Program-made: the position numbers and the translations under genes | Notes under the pieces: generated by a model | What the model was told of the DNA's origin: nothing | What the model saw: only the letters and a program-made list of their open reading frames with translations | The model's database searches: none | Shown: positions 8,059-17,798 of the stretch, in pieces | Position numbering within the stretch: position 1 is the stretch's first letter | Layout: each line of letters opens with the position of its first letter | Source: Thermomucor indicae-seudaticae | Lineage: Eukaryota; Mucoromycota; Mucoromycetes; Mucorales; Lichtheimiaceae | DNA length: 20,088 nt | Direction of reading: 5' to 3' | NCBI GenBank assembly: GCA_000787465.1 | Contig: JSYX01000482.1 | Coordinates: forward strand, 1-20,088

Positions 8059-11000
8059 ATGGAGAATGATCATATGAATCTGGAGCATCAGACTGCTCCT
8101 GAGAGCACCCGTGGTCTCTTTGACCCGCCTTACCAGGAGGTAAACAACTGTGAATGTTGCTAGTCATCTCAAGTGAAAGCGTTATTGAGGAAACGAGATA
8201 AAACCTTTGATCGGACTTTAGGCCTCTCCGCCTGTAAACCATCCTACCGTACCACGCGCAGATAAACGAAGATCCTTCCATGCATACGGCTCAGCGACAG
8301 TCGCTGAAGCAAACAATCATCCTGCGATCCAGAAGGACGCCTTTGGACGAGGTCACCAACGTTCCCGCTCAGCTGTTATGCTGACGAACCAGAACGCAAA
8401 TCGAAATTTTGGGTTGCAGACGCTTACTGAAGAAGGAGGGGACGGCCAGAGTGCCGAAGCGCCCTTGATGACCGTAGACTCATTGCAGGATATGATTAAC
8501 ACTTTGAAATCGCTGCCACCTGTAACACTCAAGGAGTCTGGGCCTTCTAGTAACCGAAACAGCGCGAGTTCGCTAGCCATGCCGCGCAAGCATCGATCTG
8601 TATCTCTGTCTATGAACGGCTACGGTCCTGACGCTATGCAGAATATGGTGCAAAGTGCCGTCCAAGAGCTTCGTAACATACCAAACGATAAGAATGCCCG
8701 ACGAAGAAGTCGCCGAGCCAGCAGTATGAATAGCAGCTTTGAGGCCTCAGCTGCTTTCCGTGACGCTGCCTTGGCGGAGGCTGAGGCTAAGTTGACGGGA
8801 ACATTAAGCAAGATTGAGAACTTGGATAACGTGCCAAGACGTACCATGCCTAGGCGCCATTCCACCTCCCAACGGTTGTCCTCGACTAGCTTCGGCCATG
8901 AAGAACGGGGTCCCGGTCGACGCCGGTACTCTGAGTCTTCAAGCGGTTTTGACCTCAACTCACTCAACCTGAATGGCAAGAGACTATCTCTCCAACAGTT
9001 GCCAGCATTGGCCGAGAACACTGAGGAGTCGGATACGGTCAAAGCCGGCCGACGCTTGACATTCAATAAGCCGCTCGTACTGGAAGATAGCAACAAGAAG
9101 ATCGGACAAAGTCGTCGCTCTTCACGAAACCTTGACTATGATTGGAGAGCAAGTAAGGGCTCTTTTTTATAACAATTCCACATCTATAGGCAATGCCCAT
9201 TTATTGTATCTACCGTCGCATTAGGCACTGCTCCTGTCCTGCCTCCTTACTCGCCGCATTCCTCAGCTCAGCAATCCTTCAGCTTGGTGCCCTTTACCCC
9301 AACTCGCGTCAGTTTTGCCAAGGACGATGCGAATCCGCACCAGCGCCGTCCTCTTTTCATTGCCCACTTGCCCTTCTCAGCTCTTCCGCCATTGTTTCGC
9401 GCACGACAGCTTGTGCGCGGCATTTTGCGCGTCAATAAACGCAATCGCAGCGATGCTTATGTCTCGTGCGAGGACCTGGACGACGATGTTTATGTGTGTG
9501 GTTCGCGCGACCGGAACAGGGCTTTAGAAGGCGACGTGGTAGCTGTGCGCTTGGTGGACGTTGACAAAGTGTTGCGGGAAAAGAAGGAAAAGGAGGAGGC
9601 CAAGCTCGCTCGCAACGGAGGCCAACCTCGAGTCCGTATGCCCGACGAGGAAGATGAGAATGAGATTATCTTTGGTGGCGACGACGATGTGGATACCGTC
9701 AAGCCAAAGTATTGTGGTGTTGTCGTAGCTGTTTTGGAACGAGCACAGAACCAAGTGTTTTCAGGGTAAAATGCTAGTCTGCTCTGTTATGCCGTGCAAG
9801 AGTATTCACACGTTTGTCTCAAGCACTCTGACTTTGATGCGACCCAACAATAAGCGCGCGGAAGAAGAAAAAGCTGCGGAGGAAGCTCGTAAAGCGGAAG
9901 GAAAGGATGTGCCTATTCGTAAAGAAGCGCCAAGAATTGTGTGGTTCAAGGCGACAGACAAGCGGGTTCCTCTTATTGCCATCCCCATCGAGCAAGCGCC
10001 AGCTGACTTTGTGGACAATAACGAGAACTATGCTAACCGACTGTTTGTCGTACGACTTGAGTTCCAAACTTTCAATGACATGACTAGAAAGGTCCCTTTT
10101 TTAACCATTACCATTCATTGCAGGGATCTATTAAGCGCTGGCCGATCACATCCTTGCATCCTTTTGGATCTCTTGAACGGGAACTCGGAGTGGTCACTGA
10201 CATGGATGTCCAGACTATGGCTATTTTGGCAGATAACAATGTGACATCGACCGACTTCTCCGAAGCTGTCAAGTTATGTTTGCCTCCTATACCGAGCGAG
10301 CTGCCAAACACAGCAGACCGTCGCGACTATACCGATACCAGAATATTTACCATTGACCCAGCAGGCTCCAAAAGTAAGGACTATCATGTGTTGCTGTAGC
10401 TCACATTACTCATTTGTGTCCATAGTTCTTGATGATGCTTTCTCTATCAAAAAGCTTGGAGACGATACCTATGAGGTCGGTGTTCATGTGAGCGATGTTT
10501 CGTACTATATCAAGCCACACTCTCCTTTGGACAAGGAAGCACGCGCAAGAGCCGCCAGTGTCAGCCTGGTTCACAAGTTTGTCCCAATGCTGCCAGAGGA
10601 TCTTACCGAAAAAGTGACAAATCTGGATCCGGGTGTGACAAGGTATACTGCTTACACAGCAAAAAAAGTGATCATTGCCATTTACTTGTTTCATATATAG
10701 ATTGGCTATTTCGGTCGTGTGGACGATGAGCTCTCAGGGAAAGATACTGGATACGTGGGTTGGTAGAACCATCGTAAAGTAAGTGAAAATAGCCGGCAGT
10801 TTTCTTTGCAGGCTAAACCTTACATGTCCGTGGCGTACCAGATCCTGTGCACAACTGACGTACGAAGACGCACAAAAAGTGCTTGACAAACAAAGCTTAA
10901 ACCATATTGCCGATGAGTCTTTGCGGGTCGGCATAGAGAAGGACATTGAGATGCTTTTTACAATTGCCAACAACAGACGGCAAGAGCGTCTCAGCGAGGG

Positions 11001-12371
11001 TGATTCAATGACGTTGAAGCGGGATGAACTGGAGCACACGTTTGATCCAGCGCAGCCAGTAGCTCCAATCAGTGTGACAATCAAGACGACAAATGCAGCT
11101 ACTCTAACCGTTAAAGAGCTTCACTTGATGGCAAACCAAACGGTTGCTCAAAGGATTTCGAGCAAGCTGCCGGATCATGCTTTATTGCGTCGGCAAGCAC
11201 CACCCACTGGACGCAAAATCGTGAGTAAAGGTCTATAGATAACATGGCAGCACCCGTGCTCATCTTGTCCCCCTTTTTGCAGCGTGAGCTTAAAGAATAC
11301 GCAGCGCATCATCTCGGCGTGGATCTGGATATCTCAAGCCCAGGCAATATTCAGCATTCAATCGATGCTATTCAAGATCCAACCCTTCGCAAATTGGTGA
11401 CTGTTCTTGTCCTTAAGACGCTGCATCCGCCCAAATACTTTTGCGCTGGAACCTTTGATATTCTCAAATATTCACACTACGCACTGAACATGCCACTGTT
11501 TACCCACTTTACGGCTCCCAGTAGACGCTACGCTGACATTATTGTGCATAGACAATTGGAGGCTGCCTTGAATGGAGGTAAAGAGCAAAGATACCCAATG
11601 AAGATATGTACGTTCACTCACATTGGGAATAATTCTACAGAAGAAGACTTCTACCTCGACCGTGACACTATTCAGAAACTGGCTCATCATTGCAACGTCA
11701 AGAAAGAAGCAGCCCGCAACGCTCGTGATCAAAGCAGCCTCTTGTTTTTAGCGACGCATTTCTGTGCCAAGCAGCAACCATTTAGCCATAACATTGCCGT
11801 TTTCCGGGATGCGATCGTGGTGGCTGTTTTTGACCAGTTTTTCGATGTCATGATACCAGAGTTGAACCTGGAGAAGCGCGTGCACCTTGCACATTTGCCA
11901 GTATGGCGGTCAGAGTACGACGGGACCCAAAGAACCTTGACAATGTATTGGAAGAAGAACGTCGCAACGTCAACTGGCAATGGACAGCAAGAATGGCACT
12001 TTTTAGATGAAGAAGAGGAAGTGGATGAAGACGCCTTGGTAGCTGAGATGGAGGAAGAAGAAGAAGAAGAGAAACGGTCGCAACTACCGGTCAATGGCAA
12101 AGTGTCCTCAGAAACTGAAAAGGGCAGGAGCATAGAACAGAAAACGGAAGATGTGGCAGCGTCTTCAATGCCACCCTCCATGCCTTCAGAACGGCCGGCT
12201 GGCCGGCGTGCTTCTGTCCTCCGTGCCCGGTTGTCGGACAGTATGGCGTATAGCATAGAACAAGGCTCGCAGACGATCAAGGCTTTGGATAGAATCAAGG
12301 TAGTCGTCATTGTCGATATGATCAAGCCACCGCCAGTCGTTCGTATTTTGGCTGCCAACCCATTCGCATAA
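8059..12371 (+). CDS. SSD1: SSD1/Sts5-type RNB-fold RNA-binding protein, ten exons
   Basis: Exons 8059-8139, 8222-9152, 9225-9765, 9824-10049, 10124-10373, 10426-10642, 10701-10778, 10842-11220, 11283-11577 and 11641-12371 join without frame error to 1242 residues, against 1250 for yeast Ssd1. Ssd1/Sts5 binds mRNAs encoding cell-wall and growth proteins, represses their translation and is controlled by the NDR kinase Cbk1/Orb6. The N-terminus (1-350) is disordered, Ser/Arg-rich, with an HxRxxS kinase motif (His72 to Ser77). Cold-shock domains start near 358 (FTPTRVSFAKDDA) and include ILRVNKRNRSDAYVS and CGSRDRNRALEGDVVAVRL. LFVGSIKRWPITSLHPFG precedes the RNB domain; FTAPSRRYADIIVHRQL lies late in it. 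An acidic run (about 1120-1148) interrupts the C-terminal domain, which ends in NPFA. At the RNB metal site one aspartate is replaced by Ile677. Several splice sites were chosen by matching family motifs; intron 11578-11640 is stop-free and could be read through. Confidence 0.93.
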
Positions 12372-12609
12372 CAAATATTTGTTAAAGAACTTGTACTTTT
12401 TGCTTTTTCTGTCTGTTTGTATCTATATATATCAGTTCACTCTAAAAAACGTCCGAATCCAAGAAATGATTGATCCCGCACTGTGACCAGGACACAGGAA
12501 CGTGGAATGATTGAGTCATTCCAAAGGTTCAGAAAACGGTTACCTTCTAAACCAAAGTCGTACAGATTTGCTAATTCCCGGGTTTCACTATTCGTCTTTG
12601 ACCTTACCC
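12372..12609. promoter_or_regulatory. Intergenic region with an AP-1/Gcn4-like site
   Basis: This lies between the SSD1 stop and the F-box gene start. TGAGTCA at 12512-12518 matches the bZIP (Gcn4/AP-1) consensus, inside a near-palindrome from about 12505 to 12521. TATATATA near 12424-12431 is TATA-like. Site function is inference. Confidence 0.3.
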
Positions 12610-12626
12610 ATGTGTCCAGTAAGTGA
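12507..12626 (+). other. Possible overlapping upstream ORF of the F-box gene
   Basis: An ATG at 12507 opens a 39-codon frame that ends with TGA at 12624-12626, 17 bases past the F-box ATG at 12610 and in another frame. If the transcript includes it, it would reduce initiation at 12610. Confidence 0.3.
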
Positions 12627-14499
12627 TTGCGGTTTCGAGATATACGCCGCCATTGCCAGTTGGCTGGAACAGGCAGACCTGGCCCGATGCTGCCTAGTGA
12701 ACACGACATGGTGTACCCCGTTTCAGGAAACATTATTTAGTCGGCCAATTATTCGCAACCATAGACGCTGGGTCAAGTTTCGGGATGTGGTTCAGGACGC
12801 CAACGATCCAATGCGCAAACAGCTGGGCCACAAAGCCAGGCGTATCGAATTTCTTCAACGAATACGAGTCGATTCCAACTTGCTGGAGACACTCAGTGAA
12901 ATCTGTCCGAATTTGGAGTCCCTGGAGTTTCATCCATCGAACTGGAGGTACATCAATAACCGGCCAGAGGTCCTTCGCCGCTGGCCTAAGATAAACCTAC
13001 CGCAGTGGGTCCATACTTCTCCAGCAAAGGTGGTACTGCCCCACGGACATGTGACTCAGTTGCTTTGTCGGGGAGCGACGGTAACCGTGGTGGATGAGAT
13101 TGTGGCATCGTTACCGCATTTAGAAGTACTTATGCTTCAGGGTCCTGGGCGAGTGGACGTTGGGGACCTTTTACCGATGCTTCACAGGCGTTGTCCTCGT
13201 CTGAGCCGCCTGTGCTTTGACAATATGACGCTCGATATCAGCAACGACGGCCAGAAGCCAGAGTCACAAGTGAACTCGATGCGCGACCTCTCTGTGTTGA
13301 ACGTTGACGTGGAAAAGCCGGCTGCCTTGCAGTTTGTTGCGGAACATTATCCACGATTGCGAAACGTAACCCTGTCTGTCCGATGGTTTGTTCGAGAAAA
13401 CCAGCAGAATTTGCGTCGACTCGCACACAGGGCGACTGTCGCTTTCAGTAACTGCAGCGACTGTATTGAAAGTTTTGAACTTTGTTACGTGACCGCACAT
13501 CTCGCGCCGCCGCCTTTATTTTACTTGTCAATGAGAAATGAGTCCCAATTAAGGGTACTCCAGCTCCGTCAATTTGCTCTTTCAGTGTCCGTTTTTTTCA
13601 GCATTGTTTCGCGACCGTTCCCAATGCTCGAAGAGTTGGACCTCACGGCAGATTGGACTTATATCGGGTATGCAAGACATATGACAACTCTGTACAGAAG
13701 CTACGGCGGGAGACTCAAGCGGCTGCGTTTGCATCAGCAATCACTGGAAACGCACGAATACAGTAGTTTACCAAGTTTCTCGTTGCACAACGTGTTGTCC
13801 GTTATGGAGAAACTCGAGGAACTTACGCTCCGTCGCTTTCAGGTGGTTTCAGATATGATTCCTCTTGGGCATGAAAATGAAGAAGCCGTGAGAGCCTGTC
13901 TTCGAGTCCGCTACCCTCCGCATGCTCTCAAGCGTCTCGATCTTTGTGATTGTCTCGTACACACCGATGTCCTGTCCATGCTTACGTTTCGCTGTGAATC
14001 AATGGATGAGATCACGCTCCGCGTACCTCGCTTCGTGCCCTCAATGCGTGACAACCGTGGCGAAGTGCGTATCGATATGTTCCAAACTCGAGTGAAACTC
14101 CTCCAGATCGAATGTGCGCAGACCTGCGATTACATTATGGACTCTTCCAGTGCGATTGATATTATGGGCATCACGCAAACGGAGCGCGACGATGCCTACT
14201 GGGCAAGACCATCCAGCAAGCATTATCAATTCAGGTCACCAGGGCTAGGTTTCGCTAGCCGGTGGTACAAAGCCGAAATGAGGCCGCATCCATGGCAGTC
14301 AAGCATGCAAGCGATCCAGTTCTCCAAGCTCCGAAAGAAGGCGATTGAGCGAGTCCTGACCTACACTTGTCGCAAGATGATTAAGGGCGCCAATCCACCC
14401 TTTATCAGCGACGCCAATCCTGAATGCAGCTATATTCGCTTCAGATGTCGCAAAGTTGACTGCCTAATATGGGATACATTCCGTCTCTTTTCCTACTGA
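12610..14499 (+). CDS. F-box and LRR-like protein, intronless
   Basis: The ATG at 12610 gives 629 residues; the frame is open back to before 12511 but has no earlier ATG. Residues 8-45 (FEIYAAIASWLEQADLARCCLVNTTW) fit an F-box: an initial E-I pair, hydrophobic helix, and L/V-x-W end, though the usual first Pro is replaced. Downstream are irregular leucine-rich units such as LEVLMLQG, LRVLQLRQF, LEELDLTADW, LEELTLRRF and LKRLDLCDC (roughly residues 150-500), as in F-box/LRR substrate receptors. Such proteins bind Skp1 in SCF ubiquitin ligases and choose targets through the repeats. The substrate cannot be told. The C-terminal 120 residues are basic and show no repeat. AATAAA lies about 45 bases after the stop. 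F-box assignment is by pattern. Confidence 0.75.
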   Translation: MCPVSDCGFEIYAAIASWLEQADLARCCLVNTTWCTPFQETLFSRPIIRNHRRWVKFRDVVQDANDPMRKQLGHKARRIEFLQRIRVDSNLLETLSEICPNLESLEFHPSNWRYINNRPEVLRRWPKINLPQWVHTSPAKVVLPHGHVTQLLCRGATVTVVDEIVASLPHLEVLMLQGPGRVDVGDLLPMLHRRCPRLSRLCFDNMTLDISNDGQKPESQVNSMRDLSVLNVDVEKPAALQFVAEHYPRLRNVTLSVRWFVRENQQNLRRLAHRATVAFSNCSDCIESFELCYVTAHLAPPPLFYLSMRNESQLRVLQLRQFALSVSVFFSIVSRPFPMLEELDLTADWTYIGYARHMTTLYRSYGGRLKRLRLHQQSLETHEYSSLPSFSLHNVLSVMEKLEELTLRRFQVVSDMIPLGHENEEAVRACLRVRYPPHALKRLDLCDCLVHTDVLSMLTFRCESMDEITLRVPRFVPSMRDNRGEVRIDMFQTRVKLLQIECAQTCDYIMDSSSAIDIMGITQTERDDAYWARPSSKHYQFRSPGLGFASRWYKAEMRPHPWQSSMQAIQFSKLRKKAIERVLTYTCRKMIKGANPPFISDANPECSYIRFRCRKVDCLIWDTFRLFSY

Positions 14500-14544
14500 T
14501 CGCATTACATAGCATTCAACTGCATCATGCTTCATTCTTTTGTC

Positions 14545-14550
14545 AATAAA
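14545..14550 (+). terminator. Polyadenylation signal AATAAA for the F-box gene
   Basis: AATAAA lies 45 bases after the F-box stop and only 11 bases short of the stop codon of the opposite-strand hydratase gene. Confidence 0.5.
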
Positions 14551-14561
14551 AAACACCATTA

Positions 14562-15850
14562 CTAACGACCCTTGTACACTGGTTTGCGTTTTTCTTTAAA
14601 GGCTCGTAAGCCCTCTAACCGATCTTCCGTAGGAATCAATTGCGCATAGTAGGCCTGTTCCAATTCCAATCCGGTCTCGCTAAAGAGCTTGCCGTCAGGA
14701 ACCTGTCAAATCGAACAGCTCTTCCACTAGGATATGCTTACATGTCAACCTGAGAACCCTGGTCGACTGCCAGCTTCGCCATCTTGATAGCCAACGGCGC
14801 TTGGGGAAGGATCGCATGCGCCACTTCCACTGCCTTTTCATAACCGCTGCTATCTGAAGCGTGATTTACAATCCCTGAAGGGTTTTCTGCCGTGAGTCAA
14901 GGTCGTAAAACTTGATCCGAAGATATGTACCATATTCGTGCGCTTGCTTATGGTTCAAAACTGCAGCAGTAAATATAAGTTCTTTAGCCTTCGACGGCCC
15001 AATGAGTCGCTGTAACCGCTGAGTCCCTCCTGCCCTAAAATACTCAAGGTTAACATAGCATATTCGCGGACGCCCATTTTTGGTGCATTATTACCCGGGG
15101 ATGATGGCTAGCTTCGTCTCAGGCAGTCCAATCTTGGCTCCAGGACCTATCCAACACCATCGGTCATTCCCGAAAGACCAGCTTTTCGTCCTTTAATATT
15201 TACCGGCAACGCGCAGATCACAAGCCAATGCCATTTCCAAGCCGCCACCAAGCGCTGCACCATCAATAGCAGCGATAGTCGGGATAGGCAACGTCTATAG
15301 TTTTGCCCCTTCGTCTAGTCCCTTTTCTCTTGACAGCGCTTCTGGTCAAGTGCACTTGCCTCAAGTTCTCGATAAGCTTGACGCAAAGAATACAGAAATT
15401 GCGTCACTTGAGTAGGGCTCATTGTGGCACGTTCCTTTTATTTCCTCTGAAATGAGCGACAAGTTTTGGCGGCAATCGGGGGGAGCGCGAGGCGTACCTT
15501 GAGATCTGCACCAGCACAAAAGACGGCAGGTACCATACTCTGTACAATAGCCACGCGGGCAGCACTAGCTAAACCGTGAATCCTTTTTGTCTTTCGAGCA
15601 AAAAAAGCTGGGCTTACTTTGAGAAGCGCAGTTCAGCCAAGGCGTCTCTAAACTCTCCCAAGAGTTTCACCGAAAGTGCATTGCGAGCAGCAGGTCGATT
15701 GAGTTTGAGCACTGCAATCCCTTGCTGGTGCTCACCCGCCAAGTATTCCAGGTAGGCTTCCTTTTCAGCAGTCGCGTGAAGAGCACGGACGAAGCAACGA
15801 CCGTTGTTAGCTACAGGCAATGACCATAGACGCACAGCTCTATAGATCAT
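14562..15850 (-). CDS. Mitochondrial enoyl-CoA hydratase, AUH (methylglutaconyl-CoA hydratase) type, eight exons
   Basis: Exons in transcript order: 15618-15850, 15498-15564, 15360-15434, 15204-15294, 15095-15146, 14931-15034, 14742-14874 and 14562-14679, giving 290 residues. The N-terminus is Arg-rich and almost free of acids ([18 protein letters not shown]), a typical mitochondrial import signal. Crotonase-fold landmarks: oxyanion-hole FCAGADLK (about 93-100), [15 protein letters not shown] with Glu145, and [11 protein letters not shown] with Glu165. The 20-residue spacing of the two catalytic glutamates matches the family. The C-terminus ([18 protein letters not shown], then [11 protein letters not shown]) matches AUH closely. 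AUH hydrates 3-methylglutaconyl-CoA in leucine breakdown; a general enoyl-CoA hydratase is the alternative. Intron 15295-15359 is GC-AG. For the last intron, acceptor 14680 was chosen because it yields [12 protein letters not shown]. It is divergent from the aldo/keto reductase and tail to tail with the F-box gene. Confidence 0.93.
15295..15359 (-). other. GC-AG intron in the AUH-type hydratase gene
   Basis: The donor reads GAG then GCAAGT on the minus strand; the acceptor is CTATAG. No GT donor nearby gives the phase 0 join needed to reach [12 protein letters not shown]. Read-through meets an in-frame TAG. Confidence 0.8.
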
Positions 15851-15922
15851 CTTGTTACGAAAGCCGGAAAGAAGAGAGGTTCATCCTTTTTTTTCCTTGT
15901 TACGAAAGCAGAAAAGAAGAGA
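15851..15922. repeat. Imperfect 27-bp direct repeat, 45-bp period, next to the AUH start
   Basis: Copies at 15851-15877 and 15896-15922 begin CTTGTTACGAAAGC and end AAAGAAGAGA, differing at two bases. The first copy abuts the start codon of the minus-strand hydratase; between the copies is a T-rich spacer. Confidence 0.75.
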
Positions 15923-16036
15923 CGCGTATGCCCGACCTGGCGTGGGAAAAATCAGCAGTTGCAAGAAGACGTCGAACTGGAAAACCATGTTTAAAGAACG
16001 GATATGCGTTCTTCGTCTTTTTTTCTTTTCTTTCTT

Positions 16037-17361
16037 ATGACTGAATCAGCTGTCAAGCTCAACAAGGGTGTTGTGCCCACCAAGCACACGAAGATTGTCT
16101 TGGCGGGGGCTATCAAAGTCCCTCCTATCGGTAGACGTCATGGGCATCAAATCAAGTCAAAAACTAGATTACTCATCTATGCTTAGCTGTTGGATGTTGG
16201 CAGTGGGGCGACACGCGAAGTGAGTTTCGAGTCACCGTAAATCACTGCGTATATTCTTCAATTGCAACTTTCTCGTATGACACCAGTTTGGAACTGGACT
16301 CCAGAAGCGGAAAAGGACGCGAAAGAGGCCTTTGACCTCGCTTTTGAACTGGGTATTCCTCTCTACGACACAGGTAAAACACGAACTGCATGTGTTATGT
16401 ATCTTCTGTATACGTATTGAGAGGAGCATCAGCCGAGGTGTACGGCCAGGGTGAATCTGAACGCGAAATATCTCGATTCCGCGAGCACTACACACCCGAG
16501 CAACGAGATCAACAAATCATCGCAACAAAGTACTTTCCCTATGCGGAGCGAACCGCGTTTCCGGATGTCCTTCTATCGGCCCTGCGCGATTCGCTTGCTC
16601 GTTTGGGTGTACAAAAGGTCGATCTTTACCAAATTCATGCACCCATTCACCCCGTCGCTATTCCAGTCGTTGGTAAAAATTACACACCACATCTCGCATA
16701 ATCTTATCTTGTAAGCTGACATTCGTCTTTGACTCTCCTAGCCAACGCGTTAGCAGATGCTTATGAAGCTGGTCTCGTCACTGCAGTCGGTGTTTCGAAC
16801 TATGGATTGGACGAGATTAAAGAAATGCACCAGGCTCTGAAACAACAGGGCATTCAACTGGCATCCAACCAGATCTCGTATTCCTTGATACGCACCATTC
16901 CCGAAAAGTCTGGCTTAATCAAGCTGTGCCATGAGCTGGGCGTCGCTATTCTCGCCTATTCCCGCAAGTATATTTATTATTTCTGACTAAAAATGCGCAC
17001 TGAGACAGGGAAGATTATTTATTTAGCACTTGGCATGGGCTTGCTGACAGGCAAGTTTGGAGCGGAAGGTCCTTTTCCGGAAGCTCGCAAGCAGCGCTTT
17101 GAAGCTTTAGATAAGGCCCAATTGAAAGACCTGTTAGCGACAGTCAAGAAGCTTGCGGACAAGTATAACAAACAGATGAGTGCGATTGCGCTCAACTGGT
17201 GTATCGCCAAAGGAACAATTCCGTTGGCAGGCGCACGGACAGCCGAGCATGTACGCCAAAACCAGGCTGCCCTCGGGTTCTTGCTAACGGATGAAGAAAT
17301 TGCTGAGCTTGATAAGTTTGCTTTTGAAGGATACCTGGACAAGGAATGGCTGCATGGCTAG
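16037..17361 (+). CDS. Aldo/keto reductase family oxidoreductase, six exons
   Basis: Exons 16037-16130, 16187-16219, 16287-16373, 16433-16672, 16742-16963 and 17027-17361 join to 336 residues, normal for the family. Aldo/keto reductases use NADPH to reduce carbonyls within a TIM barrel. The catalytic tetrad is intact: Asp70 and Tyr75 in DTAEVYG, Lys104 in ATKYFP, and His140 in YQIHAP. Further landmarks are GLVTAVGVSNY, SNQISYSL, YSPLGMGLLTGKF and a cofactor-binding IPLAGARTAEHVRQN near the C-terminus. The overall pattern resembles the plant and cyanobacterial AKR group that includes pyridoxal reductases, but the substrate cannot be read from sequence. Intron 16964-17026 is GC-AG and splits YSPLGMG. 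An in-frame ATG at 16004 would add MRSSSFFLFFL; 16037 is preferred because a pyrimidine tract precedes it. The gene is divergent from the AUH-type gene, 186 bases apart. Confidence 0.93.
16964..17026 (+). other. GC-AG intron in the aldo/keto reductase gene
   Basis: The donor reads C then GCAAGT and the acceptor TTTAG, giving the conserved YSPLGMG. Read-through meets a TGA after eight codons. Confidence 0.85.
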
Positions 17362-17475
17362 TTAGAAATATACGCTAAATGTCCACACACATAAAATGGA
17401 GATGTCTCATGGTCAAAGACACCAGTGGTTTCCAGGCACCGATAATATGCACTACAACAGCGAATCTGGTGTTAT
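17362..17475. other. 3' region of the aldo/keto reductase gene
   Basis: A short non-coding stretch between the reductase stop and the startless minus-strand frame. No clear AATAAA and no RNA gene seen. Confidence 0.4.
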
Positions 17476-17796
17476 TCACCCATTGCCAACAATGTTATGA
17501 GCCCTTCCCGTATGCATTGTGTCGTAGTAGATATGGTTAATGATGACGATCACTGAACTTAGGCCACCTTCTTTTACCGTTCTTGAGAGGCACAATCTAG
17601 GACGGTTCATGGACGAGAAGAAGCACTCCAAGAAATAAACTTCGACCGATACTGTTACTGTTCTTGCTGATTCTAGGGCTTGTTTAAGGATGATGGAAGC
17701 ATCTTTAGCTCCGTCGTTGAAATTGATGAACACAACGGACGGAGTGTAGAACCCAAATAAGCTTTCCCTGAATTTTTCCCTTAAGCATTCAGTAAT
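17476..17796 (-). pseudogene. Startless 107-codon open frame, possible gene remnant
   Basis: The minus-strand frame is open from just after a TGA (17797-17799) to a TGA at 17476. It has no ATG in its first half. Its translation looks protein-like (GFYTPSVVFINFNDGAKD, then LKQALESARTVTVSVEVYFL, then SSVIVIINHIYYD) with alternating hydrophobic strands. I do not recognise it. It lies entirely between the reductase and phosphatase genes and runs up to the phosphatase start codon, so an upstream exon would overlap that gene on the other strand. It could be a decayed gene, an internal exon, or chance; a frame of this length can occur by chance in a window this size. Confidence 0.25.
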
Positions 17797-17798
17797 TC

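Noticed and set aside
7496..8059. 187-codon plus frame ending at the SSD1 start
   Set aside because: Antisense to the first exon of the CCCH-RWD gene and then running through a pyrimidine-rich promoter; the Phe/Leu/Ser-rich end reflects base composition.
8620..9096. 158-codon minus frame inside SSD1 exon 2
   Set aside because: Antisense shadow of a Ser/Arg-rich coding region; no motif.
3793..11640. Stop-free introns of length divisible by three (RPT1 3931-3984 and 4830-4883, SSD1 11578-11640) as regulated in-frame inserts
   Set aside because: At these short lengths several such introns are expected by chance among about 41; family alignment supports removal. They remain a risk for automatic gene models.
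11729..12358. 209-codon minus frame inside the last SSD1 exon
   Set aside because: The run of Ser is the complement of the Glu codons in the acidic tract; the plus strand has the conserved SSD1 C-terminus.
12619..12659. A 41-base GTAAGT...CCAG intron at the start of the F-box gene
   Set aside because: It looks like an intron but would remove the first half of the F-box helix and break the frame with the rest of the protein.
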